Positions 1 to 8,977 of a stretch of DNA of 47,669 nt are shown in pieces. Each line of letters starts with the position of its first letter. Positions within the stretch are counted from its first letter, which is position 1. The stretch comes from Anaerolineaceae bacterium. GTDB taxonomy: Bacteria > Chloroflexota > Anaerolineae > Aggregatilineales > Phototrophicaceae. The position numbers were made by a program, and so were the translations under genes. Location: NCBI GenBank assembly GCA_002702065.1, contig NZXX01000003.1:1-47669 (forward strand), written 5' to 3'. The notes under the pieces were generated by a model, which had not been told where the DNA came from, made no database searches, and was given only the letters and a program-made list of their open reading frames with translations.

Positions 1-1278
1 CCCACGCTCCAGCTCTCGCAGCACCGTTTTATAGCCTTCCGGGTCGGCGGCGACTTGCTCCGGGCTAACCGGTTCGAGCAGCGTTCCCCGATGCGGCGGC
101 CCGCCCGCTAAGGCCAGCTCGCAGAACCCCTGCCAGATTTCATCCCAGGCGACCTGTCCGTCTGTCCCATAGATCAGGCCCGCCGCGCCCATTGGGGCCG
201 CGCTGATGGCGAGATTGGTCTGGTAGCGGAGCGGCAAAATGGCAGGCGCGATGGTTTCACTCGCATCAGGCTGTTCATAGGTATCACTCCCCGAATGCAC
301 ATGCACGGTAGCTTCCGTCAGATGCGAAATAACCTCGCGCAGGGTGCGACCAGTAGCGGCGGCCACCGCATGGCCTTCGGCGACACTCAAGTTCGGGGCT
401 ACCAGGATGGTCAGCTCGGCAAAAAGCTGGTGGCCGACCCAGCGTGCTCGCAGTTTATCTACGCTTTGCACCCCCGGCACTTCCCCCGCGAAATGCTCTA
501 GCTGATCGACGAGCGTAGGGTCTACCGCATCCATGAGCCGATACCAGATGCGCATGGTCGCGTCTCTGGTGATGAAAAGAATGGCAACGCCAATCAGCAA
601 ACCGATAATCGGGTCGAGGATGGGAACCCCCAGCACCGTCCCCGCCGCCGCGACGAGTACCGCAAGCGAGGTCAGACCATCAATTCGGGCATGAAGACCG
701 TCCGCGATCATGGCTTCCGAGCCGATCTTGCGCCCGGTACGGATTTGCAAAAGCGCCACCGCCTCGTTGCCGAGGAAGCCCACAATCGCTGCCGCCACGA
801 CCCAGGGCACATGCTGCATGGGCTGGGGATCGAGCAGCTTTTGAATGGCTTCCCAGAAAATCACGCCCGCGCTTACGGCGATGGACAGTACGATCAGTAC
901 CCCGGCCACGTCCTCCGCCCGGCCAAACCCGTAGGTGTAGCGCCGCGTGGCCGCCCGCCGCGCCAGGTAGAAGGCAATGAGCAGTGGGATCGAGTTGAGC
1001 GTATCGCCAATGTTGTGAATGGTATCCGCGAGCAAGGCGACGCTCCCGCTTGCCGCCACAATCACGATTTGAATGAGCGTGGTGAGGCCAAGCGCCAGGA
1101 GCGCCAGCCAGATCGTGCGAATACCCGCTTCGTTGCTCATCACAGCAGGATCGGCAGCCATGCTAGAATGCTCGTGACCATGCCCGTGCCAGTGAAATAA
1201 CGCTGCAATCCACCCAATCAGGCCGCTAGGATGATGCGCATGATTATGGGGATGGGAGGGGTGTTTTTCAGGCTCCAT
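1..1278 (-). CDS. CDF-family cation efflux protein, N-terminal 426 codons (continues across the circle join)
   Basis: The protein moves divalent metal (Zn, Cd or Co class) out of the cytoplasm by proton antiport. The start is the ATG at 1276-1278, followed by a His-rich N-terminus with HNHAHH and HGHGHEH patches. Transmembrane segments follow, with the family metal-site signatures ADTIHNIGDT and ADGLHARIDG, each of the HxxxD type, and then the cytoplasmic domain. The reading frame is still open at base 1 and continues at 47570 down to a TGA at 47313-47315, giving about 511 residues against the usual 300 for the family. The extra 200 or so residues are a C-terminal domain I do not recognise. 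The gene is divergent from the Fur-type regulator, with a palindrome between them, so zinc-responsive control is likely. Family call is firm; the exact metal is inferred. Confidence 0.9.
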   Translation of the reverse strand, partial: MEPEKHPSHPHNHAHHPSGLIGWIAALFHWHGHGHEHSSMAADPAVMSNEAGIRTIWLALLALGLTTLIQIVIVAASGSVALLADTIHNIGDTLNSIPLLIAFYLARRAATRRYTYGFGRAEDVAGVLIVLSIAVSAGVIFWEAIQKLLDPQPMQHVPWVVAAAIVGFLGNEAVALLQIRTGRKIGSEAMIADGLHARIDGLTSLAVLVAAAGTVLGVPILDPIIGLLIGVAILFITRDATMRIWYRLMDAVDPTLVDQLEHFAGEVPGVQSVDKLRARWVGHQLFAELTILVAPNLSVAEGHAVAAATGRTLREVISHLTEATVHVHSGSDTYEQPDASETIAPAILPLRYQTNLAISAAPMGAAGLIYGTDGQVAWDEIWQGFCELALAGGPPHRGTLLEPVSPEQVAADPEGYKTVLRELERG

Positions 1279-1307
1279 AGGGTTGTACTCCACGACTAAC
1301 AACCCTC

Positions 1308-1334
1308 AGTGTAGCAGGCGAATTCTGTTACACT
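1308..1334. promoter_or_regulatory. Candidate Fur/Zur-type operator between CDF exporter and regulator
   Basis: The arms AGTGTAGCAG (1308-1317) and CTGTTACACT (1325-1334) are an inverted repeat matching at 9 of 10 positions, around a 7-nt AT-leaning centre. It lies in the 92-bp divergent intergenic region, about 37 bp before the regulator start. Its size and spacing fit an operator for the adjacent Fur-family dimer controlling both genes. Binding is inferred. Confidence 0.65.
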
Positions 1335-1370
1335 GGCTTATAGCAAAAATTTGCAAGAAGGGAGCGGATC

Positions 1371-1811
1371 ATGTCGCACTACACGTGGGATTATGAAGAA
1401 ATCATCCGCGCCGCCGGGCATCGTGTGACGCCGCAGCGGGTGCTGATCCTGGATGCCGTGTGCGACAGCGGTGGGCATACCACGCTGGGCGACATCTATG
1501 CACGCGTGCGCGAGGTAGATCGAACGATAGATCGCTCTACGCTTTATCGGACGCTCAAATTATTTGTAGAACTAGGGCTGGTGGTGTCCGCCGACACCGG
1601 CGATGGCGAAACCTACTACGAGATCGCCAAATCCCATCGCCATCATCACCTGGTTTGCCGCCAGTGCAGAGCGGAACAGGAAATCGCACATACCCTGCTT
1701 GAGGGCATGTGCGATCACATCTATCGGGCGCATGGTTTCCGGGTAGAAACCGACCACCTGGTGCTGTTTGGCATCTGTCAGCAATGCCAGCAGGATCAGG
1801 AGACCCTCTAG
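1371..1811 (+). CDS. Fur/Zur-family metal-dependent transcriptional regulator
   Basis: This 146-residue protein is a normal Fur-family length. A winged-helix DNA-binding half carries RVTPQRVLILDAV and the recognition region RSTLYRTLKLFVELGLV. The dimerisation and metal half has the HHHLVCRQC stretch and a second Cys pair in CQQC near the end, forming the structural zinc site. An AAGGGAG ribosome site lies about 7 nt upstream of the ATG. Divergence from a CDF exporter suggests it senses zinc or a similar divalent ion, repressing or activating export. It could equally be a peroxide or iron sensor by fold alone, but the neighbour argues for a Zur-like role. Confidence 0.9.
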   Translation: MSHYTWDYEEIIRAAGHRVTPQRVLILDAVCDSGGHTTLGDIYARVREVDRTIDRSTLYRTLKLFVELGLVVSADTGDGETYYEIAKSHRHHHLVCRQCRAEQEIAHTLLEGMCDHIYRAHGFRVETDHLVLFGICQQCQQDQETL

Positions 1812-1921
1812 GTCATTACTTGGCACGCTGCCCTTCAATAAAGCCAAGCGGTCCGCAAGACAGCCGGCCTGTCCGAATGCCGGTGTATCTGAATGTACAG
1901 TTTTGCGAAGCTGTGTAAAGA

Positions 1922-2473
1922 TTAGCTCCCAAAATCAGGAACCGGACGCGCGCCTGCCTCGTCTTCGGTCGAAGCAACACCATTTTCAGCAATATCAGCA
2001 AGCAGCCAATTCATCTCTTCAATTTCACGACGCTGTGCCTCAATAATTTCATCAGCAAGCTCTCGAACGCGCACATCCTCAATCTGGGCATTTTCACTGG
2101 TCAAAATGGCGATGGAGTGATGCGGAATCATGGCGCTCATGTAGGACGAGTCACCGACCAGCATCTGGCTGCGAACCAGAAACAGTGCAAGCAGAAAGAT
2201 CACCAAACTGCCAATATAGATGGTGAGATTGAGCTTTTTGTTGCGATACATTCCCCGCATGAAGCTCAGCATAATGACCGCCATCGCCGCGCCCATAATA
2301 AAGGTCATGTAAAGGCGTGTCTCGCTCCAGCGAACATGCGAAAATTCATAGGTGTTCAGATACATAAACCCGAACATCACGACCATTGAAGTGAGGATCA
2401 TACCAGCGAATGTGCGGTAGCTCATTTTCATCCCCTGATGTTCTTGCTCGTGCATTTCCTGGTTCATGTTCAT
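1922..2473 (-). CDS. DUF305-family membrane protein
   Basis: This 183-residue protein has a short Met/His/Glu-rich N-terminus (MNMNQEMHEQEHQ), three transmembrane segments (about residues 20-41, 50-73 and 81-100) and a C-terminal DUF305 segment. That segment has the family core MSAMIPHHSIAIL followed by a helix ending EIEEMNWLL. DUF305 proteins often sit with copper-resistance genes and are thought to bind metal through the paired His. Here it is next to a multicopper oxidase and has an upstream copy of the 16-bp dyad found before the other copper genes. AGGAG lies 7 nt before the ATG. The biochemical role is unknown. Confidence 0.85.
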   Translation of the reverse strand: MNMNQEMHEQEHQGMKMSYRTFAGMILTSMVVMFGFMYLNTYEFSHVRWSETRLYMTFIMGAAMAVIMLSFMRGMYRNKKLNLTIYIGSLVIFLLALFLVRSQMLVGDSSYMSAMIPHHSIAILTSENAQIEDVRVRELADEIIEAQRREIEEMNWLLADIAENGVASTEDEAGARPVPDFGS

Positions 2474-2558
2474 CTCCTAATGCTACATACGGGATGCTTC
2501 CCGCATATTTCGTGTTATAGCGATTTTTCTACCTTACTTTGTGACTGGATGCGCTGCC

Positions 2559-2574
2559 ATGCGTCATCTGGCGG
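2559..2574. promoter_or_regulatory. Weaker copy of the copper-regulon dyad upstream of the DUF305 gene
   Basis: ATGCGTCATCTGGCGG agrees with the dyad ACGCGCCAAATGGCGT at 11 of 16 positions, including the GCG and TGGCG half-sites. It lies about 86 bp upstream of the DUF305 start, a spacing like that before the multicopper oxidase. It is the most degenerate of the four copies. Confidence 0.5.
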
Positions 2575-2625
2575 GTTCTCAGTGGGAAATTCATCTAAAG
2601 ATACATGGGGCGCACAAGCTGCGAT

Positions 2626-2658
2626 AAAAACACCGGCTGTATAGGCAATACAGCCGGT
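2626..2658 (-). terminator. Rho-independent terminator of the multicopper oxidase gene
   Basis: A perfect 11-bp stem (ACCGGCTGTAT and its complement, 2632-2642 and 2648-2658) has a 5-nt loop. Read on the minus strand it is followed by a TTTTT run (bases 2626-2630). It begins about 25 bp after the oxidase stop codon. Confidence 0.85.
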
Positions 2659-2682
2659 ATCACATACAGGATAGGACCTGAT

Positions 2683-4335
2683 TTACTGAACCTGATAGTT
2701 TCGCATTAGTCCCAGATCCTCATGTTCCAGATTGTGACAGTGAAACACGTAGAGACCCAGATCACTGCCAAAACGCATAAGCAGTTTCACCCGCTCTCCT
2801 GGCATCAACAGCACCGTGTCTTTCCAACCTTCATCAACATACCCGGCGCTGACCGTCTCCCATCCTTCCCGGAAAGCATCCTCAACAGTACGTTCCAAAA
2901 TCTGGAATTGGACACCGTGAATGTGCATAGGGTGCGCCATCTGATCTTCGGTTTTGATTTCACCGCTCCCCATATTCATATTGCCCATGTCATGACCACC
3001 GTGACCACCATCCATAGCGCCCGTTTCACTCTCATTCACCACATTGATGAATTCCCAAACTTCCAGCGTATTGGCTTGCACGATCTCATCATCTGCCACC
3101 GCGTCCATTTCAAAGCTGCGCCCGTTCAATGACCAGACTTCATTGAGCATGGCGATTTCAAAGGTGCGGGGCAAATCCGCATTGACGGCATCGCTCAGGG
3201 CATAACGTTGAATGGTCGAGAGACGTTCGGGCAAGGTCAATGCTTCGGTTGACTCCTGAACAACATTCACCTTCAGCACTGTTGTTTTTTCGCCATGAGG
3301 CAGAGTGGTGGTTTCCGGCATTTCCATGCCACCCATCATCGTGCCGCCCATCTCCACCCCTGTAAACGGCAGGCTTTTCAGAAGTAACTGACTTCCGACA
3401 GTATGCTCACTGAAATCGACCCAGAGTTCAACCCGTTCGCCTGGACTGAGCGTGACATAGGGGCGTTCCAGAGGCGATTCCAAGAGACCACCATCGGTTC
3501 CGATCACCGTTAGCGGTGTGCCATCCTCCCAGCCCAATTTCAGGATACGGAAGTTTGAGCCATTGAGCAGACGCAGGCGATAAGCTCGAGTTTCAACGTC
3601 TAATTCGAATTCTGGCTTCCCGTTGATCAGAATATTGTCACCCAGAAAACCCATCATCTCAGTCATCATCTGCGTCATCATGCCGCCAGTGATGTAGACC
3701 AACTGGTTATCTGCATCGAACGAACGATCCTGAAAAACCAGGGGAATGTCATAGTCATCGGAGGGCAGTCCCGCTGCTGTTTCTTCACCATCGGTTACGA
3801 TAAAAAGACCTGCCAGCCCATTGTAGACCTGGGTGGCGGTAGCGCCATGCGGATGGGGATGATACCAATACGTGCCTGCGCGATTGATGACCTGGAAGTC
3901 ATAAACATAAGTTTCACCGGGAGCAATCGCATAATGGGGATGAGCATCCATCGCTTCGGGCAGGATCAACCCGTGCCAGTGAATAATCGACTCTTCAGGA
4001 AGATCGTTAACAAAGTGAATGCGAACATGCTGGCTCTGATGAACACGGAATATCGGCCCCAGATAGGAGTCCGGGATCGCCTGCAAGGAAGCGGTATCGC
4101 CCTGGATGACCTCGCCCTGATAGACCCACACTCTGGTTGGACTGCCCGGCAGAATAGAAACTTCACTTTCAACTGCTCGTAAACGCACTTCAAGATCAGG
4201 AACGCGATCTGATTGGGCCAGAACCCTGCCAATAAACGGCAAATCAGGGAGTAGGTTGCTGGCAGCAAGTGTACCTGCCCCCACACATGCTGTTTTTAAG
4301 AAAGATCGACGACTGAATAAATGAGATTCCGCCAT
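2683..4335 (-). CDS. Tat-exported multicopper oxidase (CueO/CotA/laccase type)
   Basis: The protein probably oxidises Cu(I) or phenolic substrates outside the cytoplasmic membrane. About 550 residues. The N-terminus has the twin-arginine motif SRRSFLK and a hydrophobic stretch ending near VLAQ. All four copper-ligand motifs are visible: HWHG, WYHPHPHG, HPMHIHG and the C-terminal HCHNLEHEDLGLM, whose last Met is an axial ligand. Met/His-rich inserts (MMTQMMTEMM and a GGHGGHDMGNMNMG patch) resemble the Cu-binding loops of CueO/CopA. The start is the ATG at 4333-4335, with GGAG upstream; a TTG five codons earlier also opens the frame. A strong terminator follows, and a copper-regulon dyad lies about 110 bp upstream. 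Confidence 0.93.
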   Translation of the reverse strand: MAESHLFSRRSFLKTACVGAGTLAASNLLPDLPFIGRVLAQSDRVPDLEVRLRAVESEVSILPGSPTRVWVYQGEVIQGDTASLQAIPDSYLGPIFRVHQSQHVRIHFVNDLPEESIIHWHGLILPEAMDAHPHYAIAPGETYVYDFQVINRAGTYWYHPHPHGATATQVYNGLAGLFIVTDGEETAAGLPSDDYDIPLVFQDRSFDADNQLVYITGGMMTQMMTEMMGFLGDNILINGKPEFELDVETRAYRLRLLNGSNFRILKLGWEDGTPLTVIGTDGGLLESPLERPYVTLSPGERVELWVDFSEHTVGSQLLLKSLPFTGVEMGGTMMGGMEMPETTTLPHGEKTTVLKVNVVQESTEALTLPERLSTIQRYALSDAVNADLPRTFEIAMLNEVWSLNGRSFEMDAVADDEIVQANTLEVWEFINVVNESETGAMDGGHGGHDMGNMNMGSGEIKTEDQMAHPMHIHGVQFQILERTVEDAFREGWETVSAGYVDEGWKDTVLLMPGERVKLLMRFGSDLGLYVFHCHNLEHEDLGLMRNYQVQ

Positions 4336-4444
4336 GCTTTCACACTCCAAAACCGTACAGGATCAAATATCACAGGCGGTCTGGGTTAAACTTATTGTCT
4401 CTGCGCCTGTTTTTTGTAGAGTAGCGGTTTTGGCGACGGGTGAA

Positions 4445-4460
4445 ACGCGCCAAATGGCGT
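4445..4460. promoter_or_regulatory. Copper-regulon dyad upstream of the multicopper oxidase
   Basis: ACGCGCCAAATGGCGT contains the inverted repeat CGCCA-AA-TGGCG. It sits in the gap between the histidine kinase stop (4470) and the oxidase start (4335). It is identical in all 16 bases to the copy at 6242-6257 upstream of the response regulator. Candidate binding site for the adjacent NarL-type regulator. Confidence 0.75.
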
Positions 4461-4469
4461 GTTAACCAT

Positions 4470-5546
4470 TTAAGAAGCTGGAAGTGTTTTTGGATGGCGC
4501 TTGTCGAGATACACATCCGGGTCTTTCTGAAAAGCGCCCTGGCAAACCGGACAGCAGAAGTAATACGTTTCGCTCCGATAGCTCACGCTGCCGTAGGCTT
4601 GACGGGGTTCGATCAAGGCACTGCACACCGGGTCGCGTACCCGGTCGTCAGGTTGGTTCTGAGTGGTGGTTGGTAAATAGATGTTGAGTGTTGTGCCTTG
4701 ACCAATGTTACTCTCAATTCTGAAGCGTCCATCCAGGCTGTTCACCCGTTCCTGGATACCGACCAGTCCGTAATGATGCTGCAATGCCAGATCGCCCAGA
4801 TGAGGCGGTAAACGGAAACCGCAGCCATCATCCTGTACTTGAAGTGAAATCCCTTGCGGTTGATAATCCACCGCTAACTGGATATGCTTTGCTTGGCTAT
4901 GACGGGTAATATTGCGAAACGCCTCCTGTATCACGCGAAACAGGGTGAGTTCCTGAGATTCCGCCAGACGACGCGGCTCACCGATTACGATGAGCTTCAC
5001 ATCTGCCTGTTTGACTGTATCAAGCTGCATTTTCAGCGCCGGGATCAACCCCAATTCTTCCAGTGCAGGCGGACGTAAATCGCCAATGAGGTTGCGTAAG
5101 CCAGTGACAATTTCCACCGCCTGTTCACGAACAGTCTGGAGCATTTGAACGGCGCGATCCGGGTCAGTCTTAACCCAGTTTTTTGCCATATCAATGCCCT
5201 GTGTCACCGCAATCGTTGATTGCACGGCATCGTCATGCAATTCGCGGGCAATGCGTTTCCGCTCATTTTCCTGTCCATCCGCTAATTGCTCGGCATACGC
5301 CCGACTCTGTTCCTGAGCGCGTCGGACATGCCCAACCATGCCTGACATCGCGCGGCGCAGCGCCTGGATTTCAGCAATCCCCCCACATTGACGATCAAAC
5401 GAATCCAATTCACCCCGACTGAGTTGGGATGCCTGAAGGGAAAGCCGCTGGATGGGTCGCAGCACACGGACAAAAAACCAGATATTGCTTGCCAGGAATA
5501 CCGCCCCCCCGACACAGCAAATCTCAAACAAACTGGCATGATTCAT
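4470..5546 (-). CDS. NarL-type sensor histidine kinase with C-terminal YHS metal-binding domain
   Basis: 358 residues. One transmembrane segment (about residues 8-29) leads into a HAMP-like linker. A HisKA_3 phosphoacceptor follows, with ARELHDD (His near residue 104), then an HATPase_c domain with the N-box region FRVIQEAFRNITRH, the G1 motif DDGCGF and GLVGIQERV. After residue 300 a YHS/TRASH-like domain starts with DPVCSALI and has YYFCCPVCQGAF, a four-Cys metal site. There is no large periplasmic sensor region, so the signal may be cytoplasmic metal bound by the YHS domain. The ATG overlaps the response-regulator stop by 4 bp, so the pair is translationally coupled. Ligand and output are inferred. 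Confidence 0.88.
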   Translation of the reverse strand: MNHASLFEICCVGGAVFLASNIWFFVRVLRPIQRLSLQASQLSRGELDSFDRQCGGIAEIQALRRAMSGMVGHVRRAQEQSRAYAEQLADGQENERKRIARELHDDAVQSTIAVTQGIDMAKNWVKTDPDRAVQMLQTVREQAVEIVTGLRNLIGDLRPPALEELGLIPALKMQLDTVKQADVKLIVIGEPRRLAESQELTLFRVIQEAFRNITRHSQAKHIQLAVDYQPQGISLQVQDDGCGFRLPPHLGDLALQHHYGLVGIQERVNSLDGRFRIESNIGQGTTLNIYLPTTTQNQPDDRVRDPVCSALIEPRQAYGSVSYRSETYYFCCPVCQGAFQKDPDVYLDKRHPKTLPAS

Positions 5547-6184
5547 GACTCATTCGTTCCTTCCAGCGTGATGAACCCATGCTGCAAACCCATTGTCACC
5601 GCTTCGGTTCGGGTCGTTACGCCGAATTTCTGGTAAATGTTTTTGAGATGTCCCTGAACGGTACGATCTGAAATAAACAGCAGTTTCCCGATTTCTTTGT
5701 TGGTTTTACCTGACCCAGCATGAGCCAACACTTCAAGTTCACGGTCGGTCAGCCCTTCAATTTGTGCTTTCATTCCGATGATGTGTTTTTCGGCCCGCGC
5801 CAGCGTATCCGCATCGAATGCCTTACGCCCAATAGCAACTTCATTCAGGGCTTTAAACAATTCGGATAATTCCGCCGTTTTGAGAATAAATCCATCCGCG
5901 CCAGCATCCAGCAGCGCATGAACATAAGCGGGTTCATTGTAGGCCGTCAAAACCAGAATGCGAATATCCGGGTAATCATGCCGAATACGTCGGGTGGCTT
6001 CTACGCCTGTCAATTCCGGCAAATGAATATCCATCACAACCACATCAGGTTGCAAGCTTCCAGCCAGTTCGATTGCCTCACGTCCATTGGTTGCTTCGCC
6101 AACGACCTCAACCCCCATGCTTTCCAGATACAGGCGTGTCCCCTGTCGGACAATTTTATGATCTTCTGCCAGTAACACTTTCAT
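5543..6184 (-). CDS. NarL/LuxR-type response regulator
   Basis: 213 residues. A receiver domain has the acidic pair AEDH near the start, the phosphoacceptor Asp52 in VVVMDIHLPELTG, and the conserved Lys region ILKTAELSELF. It is followed by a LuxR-type helix-turn-helix (about residues 143-200) with LTDRELEVL and GKTNKEIGKLLFISDRTVQ. It is first in the operon with the YHS kinase. A 16-bp dyad 58 bp upstream of its ATG recurs before the other copper genes, which suggests autoregulation and direct control of the copper regulon. Confidence 0.92.
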   Translation of the reverse strand: MKVLLAEDHKIVRQGTRLYLESMGVEVVGEATNGREAIELAGSLQPDVVVMDIHLPELTGVEATRRIRHDYPDIRILVLTAYNEPAYVHALLDAGADGFILKTAELSELFKALNEVAIGRKAFDADTLARAEKHIIGMKAQIEGLTDRELEVLAHAGSGKTNKEIGKLLFISDRTVQGHLKNIYQKFGVTTRTEAVTMGLQHGFITLEGTNES

Positions 6185-6241
6185 GATTACGCCTCAATCT
6201 TCTCATTTGCTTCCATCGTACTGCTTTCTCATCCACCAATG

Positions 6242-6257
6242 ACGCGCCAAATGGCGT
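6242..6257. promoter_or_regulatory. Copper-regulon dyad in the divergent RR / CopZ promoter region
   Basis: ACGCGCCAAATGGCGT is identical in all 16 bases to 4445-4460. It lies between the divergent starts of the response regulator (6184) and the CopZ-like chaperone (6326), so one site could serve both directions. Confidence 0.75.
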
Positions 6258-6325
6258 ATGCTGTTGAGTCACCAACCGGTTAGAATTAAAATGCCTGTAA
6301 CTCAAAAATCCGATAGGAGCATACA

Positions 6326-6535
6326 ATGGATCGCAAAACGTTCAAAGTTCCGAATATGACCTGCAATGGCTGTGTCAGCACTGTTCGCAGTGAAATTGAA
6401 CAACTGGTTGGCGTCGTTAATGTTGACATCAATAAGCCGGCCCAGCTTGTGACTGTCGAATGGAACGCTCCCGCATCCTGGGATTCGATTGAAAAGGCTC
6501 TGATCGAGATTGAGTACGCACCGGAAGAAGCATAA
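6326..6535 (+). CDS. CopZ-like heavy-metal-associated (HMA) copper chaperone
   Basis: 69 residues, a single HMA ferredoxin-like domain with the MxCxxC metal motif as MTCNGC at residues 13-18. It would bind Cu(I) in the cytoplasm and pass it to the P1B ATPase encoded convergently downstream or to the regulator. GGAG lies about 8 nt before the ATG. The gene is divergent from the two-component operon and shares the 6242-6257 dyad. A hairpin (6552-6573) follows the stop. Confidence 0.92.
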   Translation: MDRKTFKVPNMTCNGCVSTVRSEIEQLVGVVNVDINKPAQLVTVEWNAPASWDSIEKALIEIEYAPEEA

Positions 6536-6551
6536 TCTGGGTGTCAACCGG

Positions 6552-6573
6552 CCGAATATGCTACCATATTCGG
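6552..6573. terminator. Hairpin after the CopZ-like gene
   Basis: CCGAATAT and ATATTCGG form an 8-bp perfect stem with a 6-nt loop, 17 bp after the chaperone stop. No T-run follows directly on either strand, so it may act as a processing or weak termination hairpin between convergent genes. Confidence 0.45.
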
Positions 6574-6581
6574 ACTCGGAA

Positions 6582-6620
6582 AAAGCAGTGCACAGGTTCG
6601 CTGCGTTTGCCTGTGCACTT
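6582..6620 (-). terminator. Rho-independent terminator of the CopB-type ATPase gene
   Basis: AGTGCACAGG (6587-6596) pairs with CCTGTGCACT (6610-6619) in a perfect 10-bp stem. On the minus strand the stem is followed by GCTTTTT, as expected for a terminator about 40 bp after the ATPase stop. Confidence 0.75.
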
Positions 6621-6661
6621 GAATTGCCGATACCGTGTACAACCGCCGTACTATAGATGGG

Positions 6662-8815
6662 TTAACCAGCTAGATTAGTGCGTCTCAGGAACTGAGCGTT
6701 GATCGCTACGACAATCGTACTTAACGACATAAAGACCGCGCCAACCGCCGGAGACAAGATGAAACCTACGGGTGCAAATATCCCTGCCGCCAGTGGCAGT
6801 GCGACGACGTTGTAGCCTGTCGCCCAGATCAGGTTCTGAATCATCTTGCGGTAGGTCGCCCGACTGAGTTCAAAGATTTTTACCACATCCAGCGGATTGC
6901 TCCGCACCAGGATAATCCCGGCAGCCTCAATCGCCACATCCGTGCCGCTGCCAATGGCGATGCCAATATCCGCACGGGTCAGCGCGGGTGCGTCGTTGAC
7001 CCCATCGCCAACCATGGCAACCTTTTTGCCCTGCTTTTGCAGTTCGGCAACCTTCTGATCCTTGTGTTCCGGCAGCACTTCGGCAAACACCCTGTCGATA
7101 CCCAATTCACGGGCAACAGCATCTGCCACCTGCTGACTATCACCCGTCAGCATCGCTACTTCTACCCCCATCTCATGCAGGCGCTGGATCGCCTGTCTGC
7201 TTTCCGGGCGGATGACATCGGCAAGCGCGAAAGCCGCCACAATCTGATTTTCGACGACCATATAGACAACTGTTTGTGCGCTATCATTGGCAGTTTGCCG
7301 GAAGTTGTCCAGATTGCCCGCGAGTTCAATTTCGAGCAGCTCTAGCAATCTGGGACCACCGACGTGAACAGATTTGCCATCATACTGCGCTTTGATTCCG
7401 CGCCCTTTAATGACTTCAAATTCAGTAATAGCGACGGGTTTCACTTCGGCAGTTTCTGCCTTCTGGCGAATACCTCGCGCAATTGGATGCTCCGAGTCGC
7501 CTTCAACGGCGAGTGCCAGCGCCAGCGCCTGATCCTCCTGCCAGCCTTCCGCGACGGTCATATTGACGACCCCAAAATGCCCTTCGGTCAGCGTGCCGGT
7601 TTTATCAAAGATGATGGTATTGATCTGGCGGGCTTCTTCTAATGCCAGACGGTTACGCACCAGAATACCATTCCGCGCGCCCATTGACGTGCTGATGGCA
7701 ACCACGAGTGGGATCGCCAGCCCCAGTGCATGAGGGCAGGCAATGACCAGCACCGTAACAACCCGTTCCAGCACTTCCAATTGCAGCCCAACTGCGGCAA
7801 CCCACAGGACAGCGGTCAGGATGGCAACTGCGAGCGCAATGTAAAACAACCAGCCCGCGGCTTTATCCGCAAGAATCTGCGTGTTCGACTTGCTGCTTTG
7901 TGCTTCCTCGACCAGCCGCATAATCCCGGCCAGTGCCGTTTCGTCACCTGTCGCCGATACCCGAACTCGCAAACTGCCGTCGCCATTGATGGTGCCAGCA
8001 ATAACTTTATCGCCCTCTTTCTTCTCCACGGGTTTTGATTCGCCGGTAATCATGGCTTCGTTGAGGTCAGAGTGACCGTCGATAATCTCGCCATCCGCCG
8101 GAACGCTAGCACCAGGGCGAACCAGCACCATATCGCCAGTGTGCAATTCGGTGACACGGACTTCCTCGGTGATGCCGTTTTCAGTGAGGCGCTCAGCAGT
8201 ATCCGGCATCAGTTTTGCCAGTTCGTTAAGCGCCCCCGATGCCTGCCGGACGCTGCGCATCTCCATCCAGTGTCCCAGCAGCATGATGTCAATTAAAGTA
8301 GCCATCTCCCAGAAAAAGCCCATGCTGCTGCCCGTCACGGCGGCAAACAGACTGTAAGCAAAAGCGACCGTAATCGCCAGGGAAATCAGCGTCATCATGC
8401 CCGGTTTGCGATTTTGCACTTCTGGTACAGCCATTTGCAGGAATGGAATGCCACCATAGGCAAAAATGGCGATGGCAAAGGCAGGGCCGATAAGGCCACT
8501 TCCAGGAAATTCTGGCGATGTAAAACCGAACCACTCCTGGATCATCGGGCTGAACAGCAGCACCGGAACTGTCAGGACAAGGCTCACCCAGAAGCGGTTG
8601 CGGAACATCATTTCATGTCCGGTGTGGTCGGTGTGTGCGCCATGTCCATGCTGATGCTCAGAGTGATCGACCCGCGTGTCGTGTGCATGGTCATGCTCGT
8701 TATGATTGGCGTGAGCGTCATGTGTAGCTTGATCGCTGGTCTGTTCCTCTACATGTACAAGTTTTTCAGCTTGGTGACGATCTGGCTGTTTTTCATGAGT
8801 GTGACCGTGTTCCAT
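6662..8815 (-). CDS. copB: CopB-type P1B heavy-metal ATPase
   Basis: The protein exports copper (or silver) across the inner membrane using ATP. About 717 residues from the ATG at 8813-8815, which has a purine-rich GAGAGG stretch upstream; an earlier ATG at 8854 has no ribosome site. The N-terminus is His-rich (repeated HxH patches over about 60 residues) rather than a CxxC domain. The membrane metal motif is CPH, in [13 protein letters not shown], which marks the CopB (P1B-3) subgroup, not CPC. Also visible are TGES, the phosphorylation motif [13 protein letters not shown], and the hinge [11 protein letters not shown] copper-regulon dyad lies about 165 bp upstream and a terminator follows. 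Confidence 0.94.
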   Translation of the reverse strand: MEHGHTHEKQPDRHQAEKLVHVEEQTSDQATHDAHANHNEHDHAHDTRVDHSEHQHGHGAHTDHTGHEMMFRNRFWVSLVLTVPVLLFSPMIQEWFGFTSPEFPGSGLIGPAFAIAIFAYGGIPFLQMAVPEVQNRKPGMMTLISLAITVAFAYSLFAAVTGSSMGFFWEMATLIDIMLLGHWMEMRSVRQASGALNELAKLMPDTAERLTENGITEEVRVTELHTGDMVLVRPGASVPADGEIIDGHSDLNEAMITGESKPVEKKEGDKVIAGTINGDGSLRVRVSATGDETALAGIMRLVEEAQSSKSNTQILADKAAGWLFYIALAVAILTAVLWVAAVGLQLEVLERVVTVLVIACPHALGLAIPLVVAISTSMGARNGILVRNRLALEEARQINTIIFDKTGTLTEGHFGVVNMTVAEGWQEDQALALALAVEGDSEHPIARGIRQKAETAEVKPVAITEFEVIKGRGIKAQYDGKSVHVGGPRLLELLEIELAGNLDNFRQTANDSAQTVVYMVVENQIVAAFALADVIRPESRQAIQRLHEMGVEVAMLTGDSQQVADAVARELGIDRVFAEVLPEHKDQKVAELQKQGKKVAMVGDGVNDAPALTRADIGIAIGSGTDVAIEAAGIILVRSNPLDVVKIFELSRATYRKMIQNLIWATGYNVVALPLAAGIFAPVGFILSPAVGAVFMSLSTIVVAINAQFLRRTNLAG

Positions 8816-8977
8816 TATATTTGGCCTCTCTATTGGTTCCCTACGAGCGTACATCCACTGAATTGCCCATAATTATTATCGCCTGTTCAATCATGTTGCC
8901 TGAATGGTGATGAGGGCATCGTTATCTGGTAGTACAGAGTTATTGCCTTCACATTAGTCGGATATATCTACGAAAGC

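Noticed and set aside
6662..8872. Plus-strand frames opposite the CopB-type ATPase (for example 7037-7345 and 8414-8872)
   Set aside because: They are shadows of a strongly conserved gene and show no ribosome sites or family motifs.
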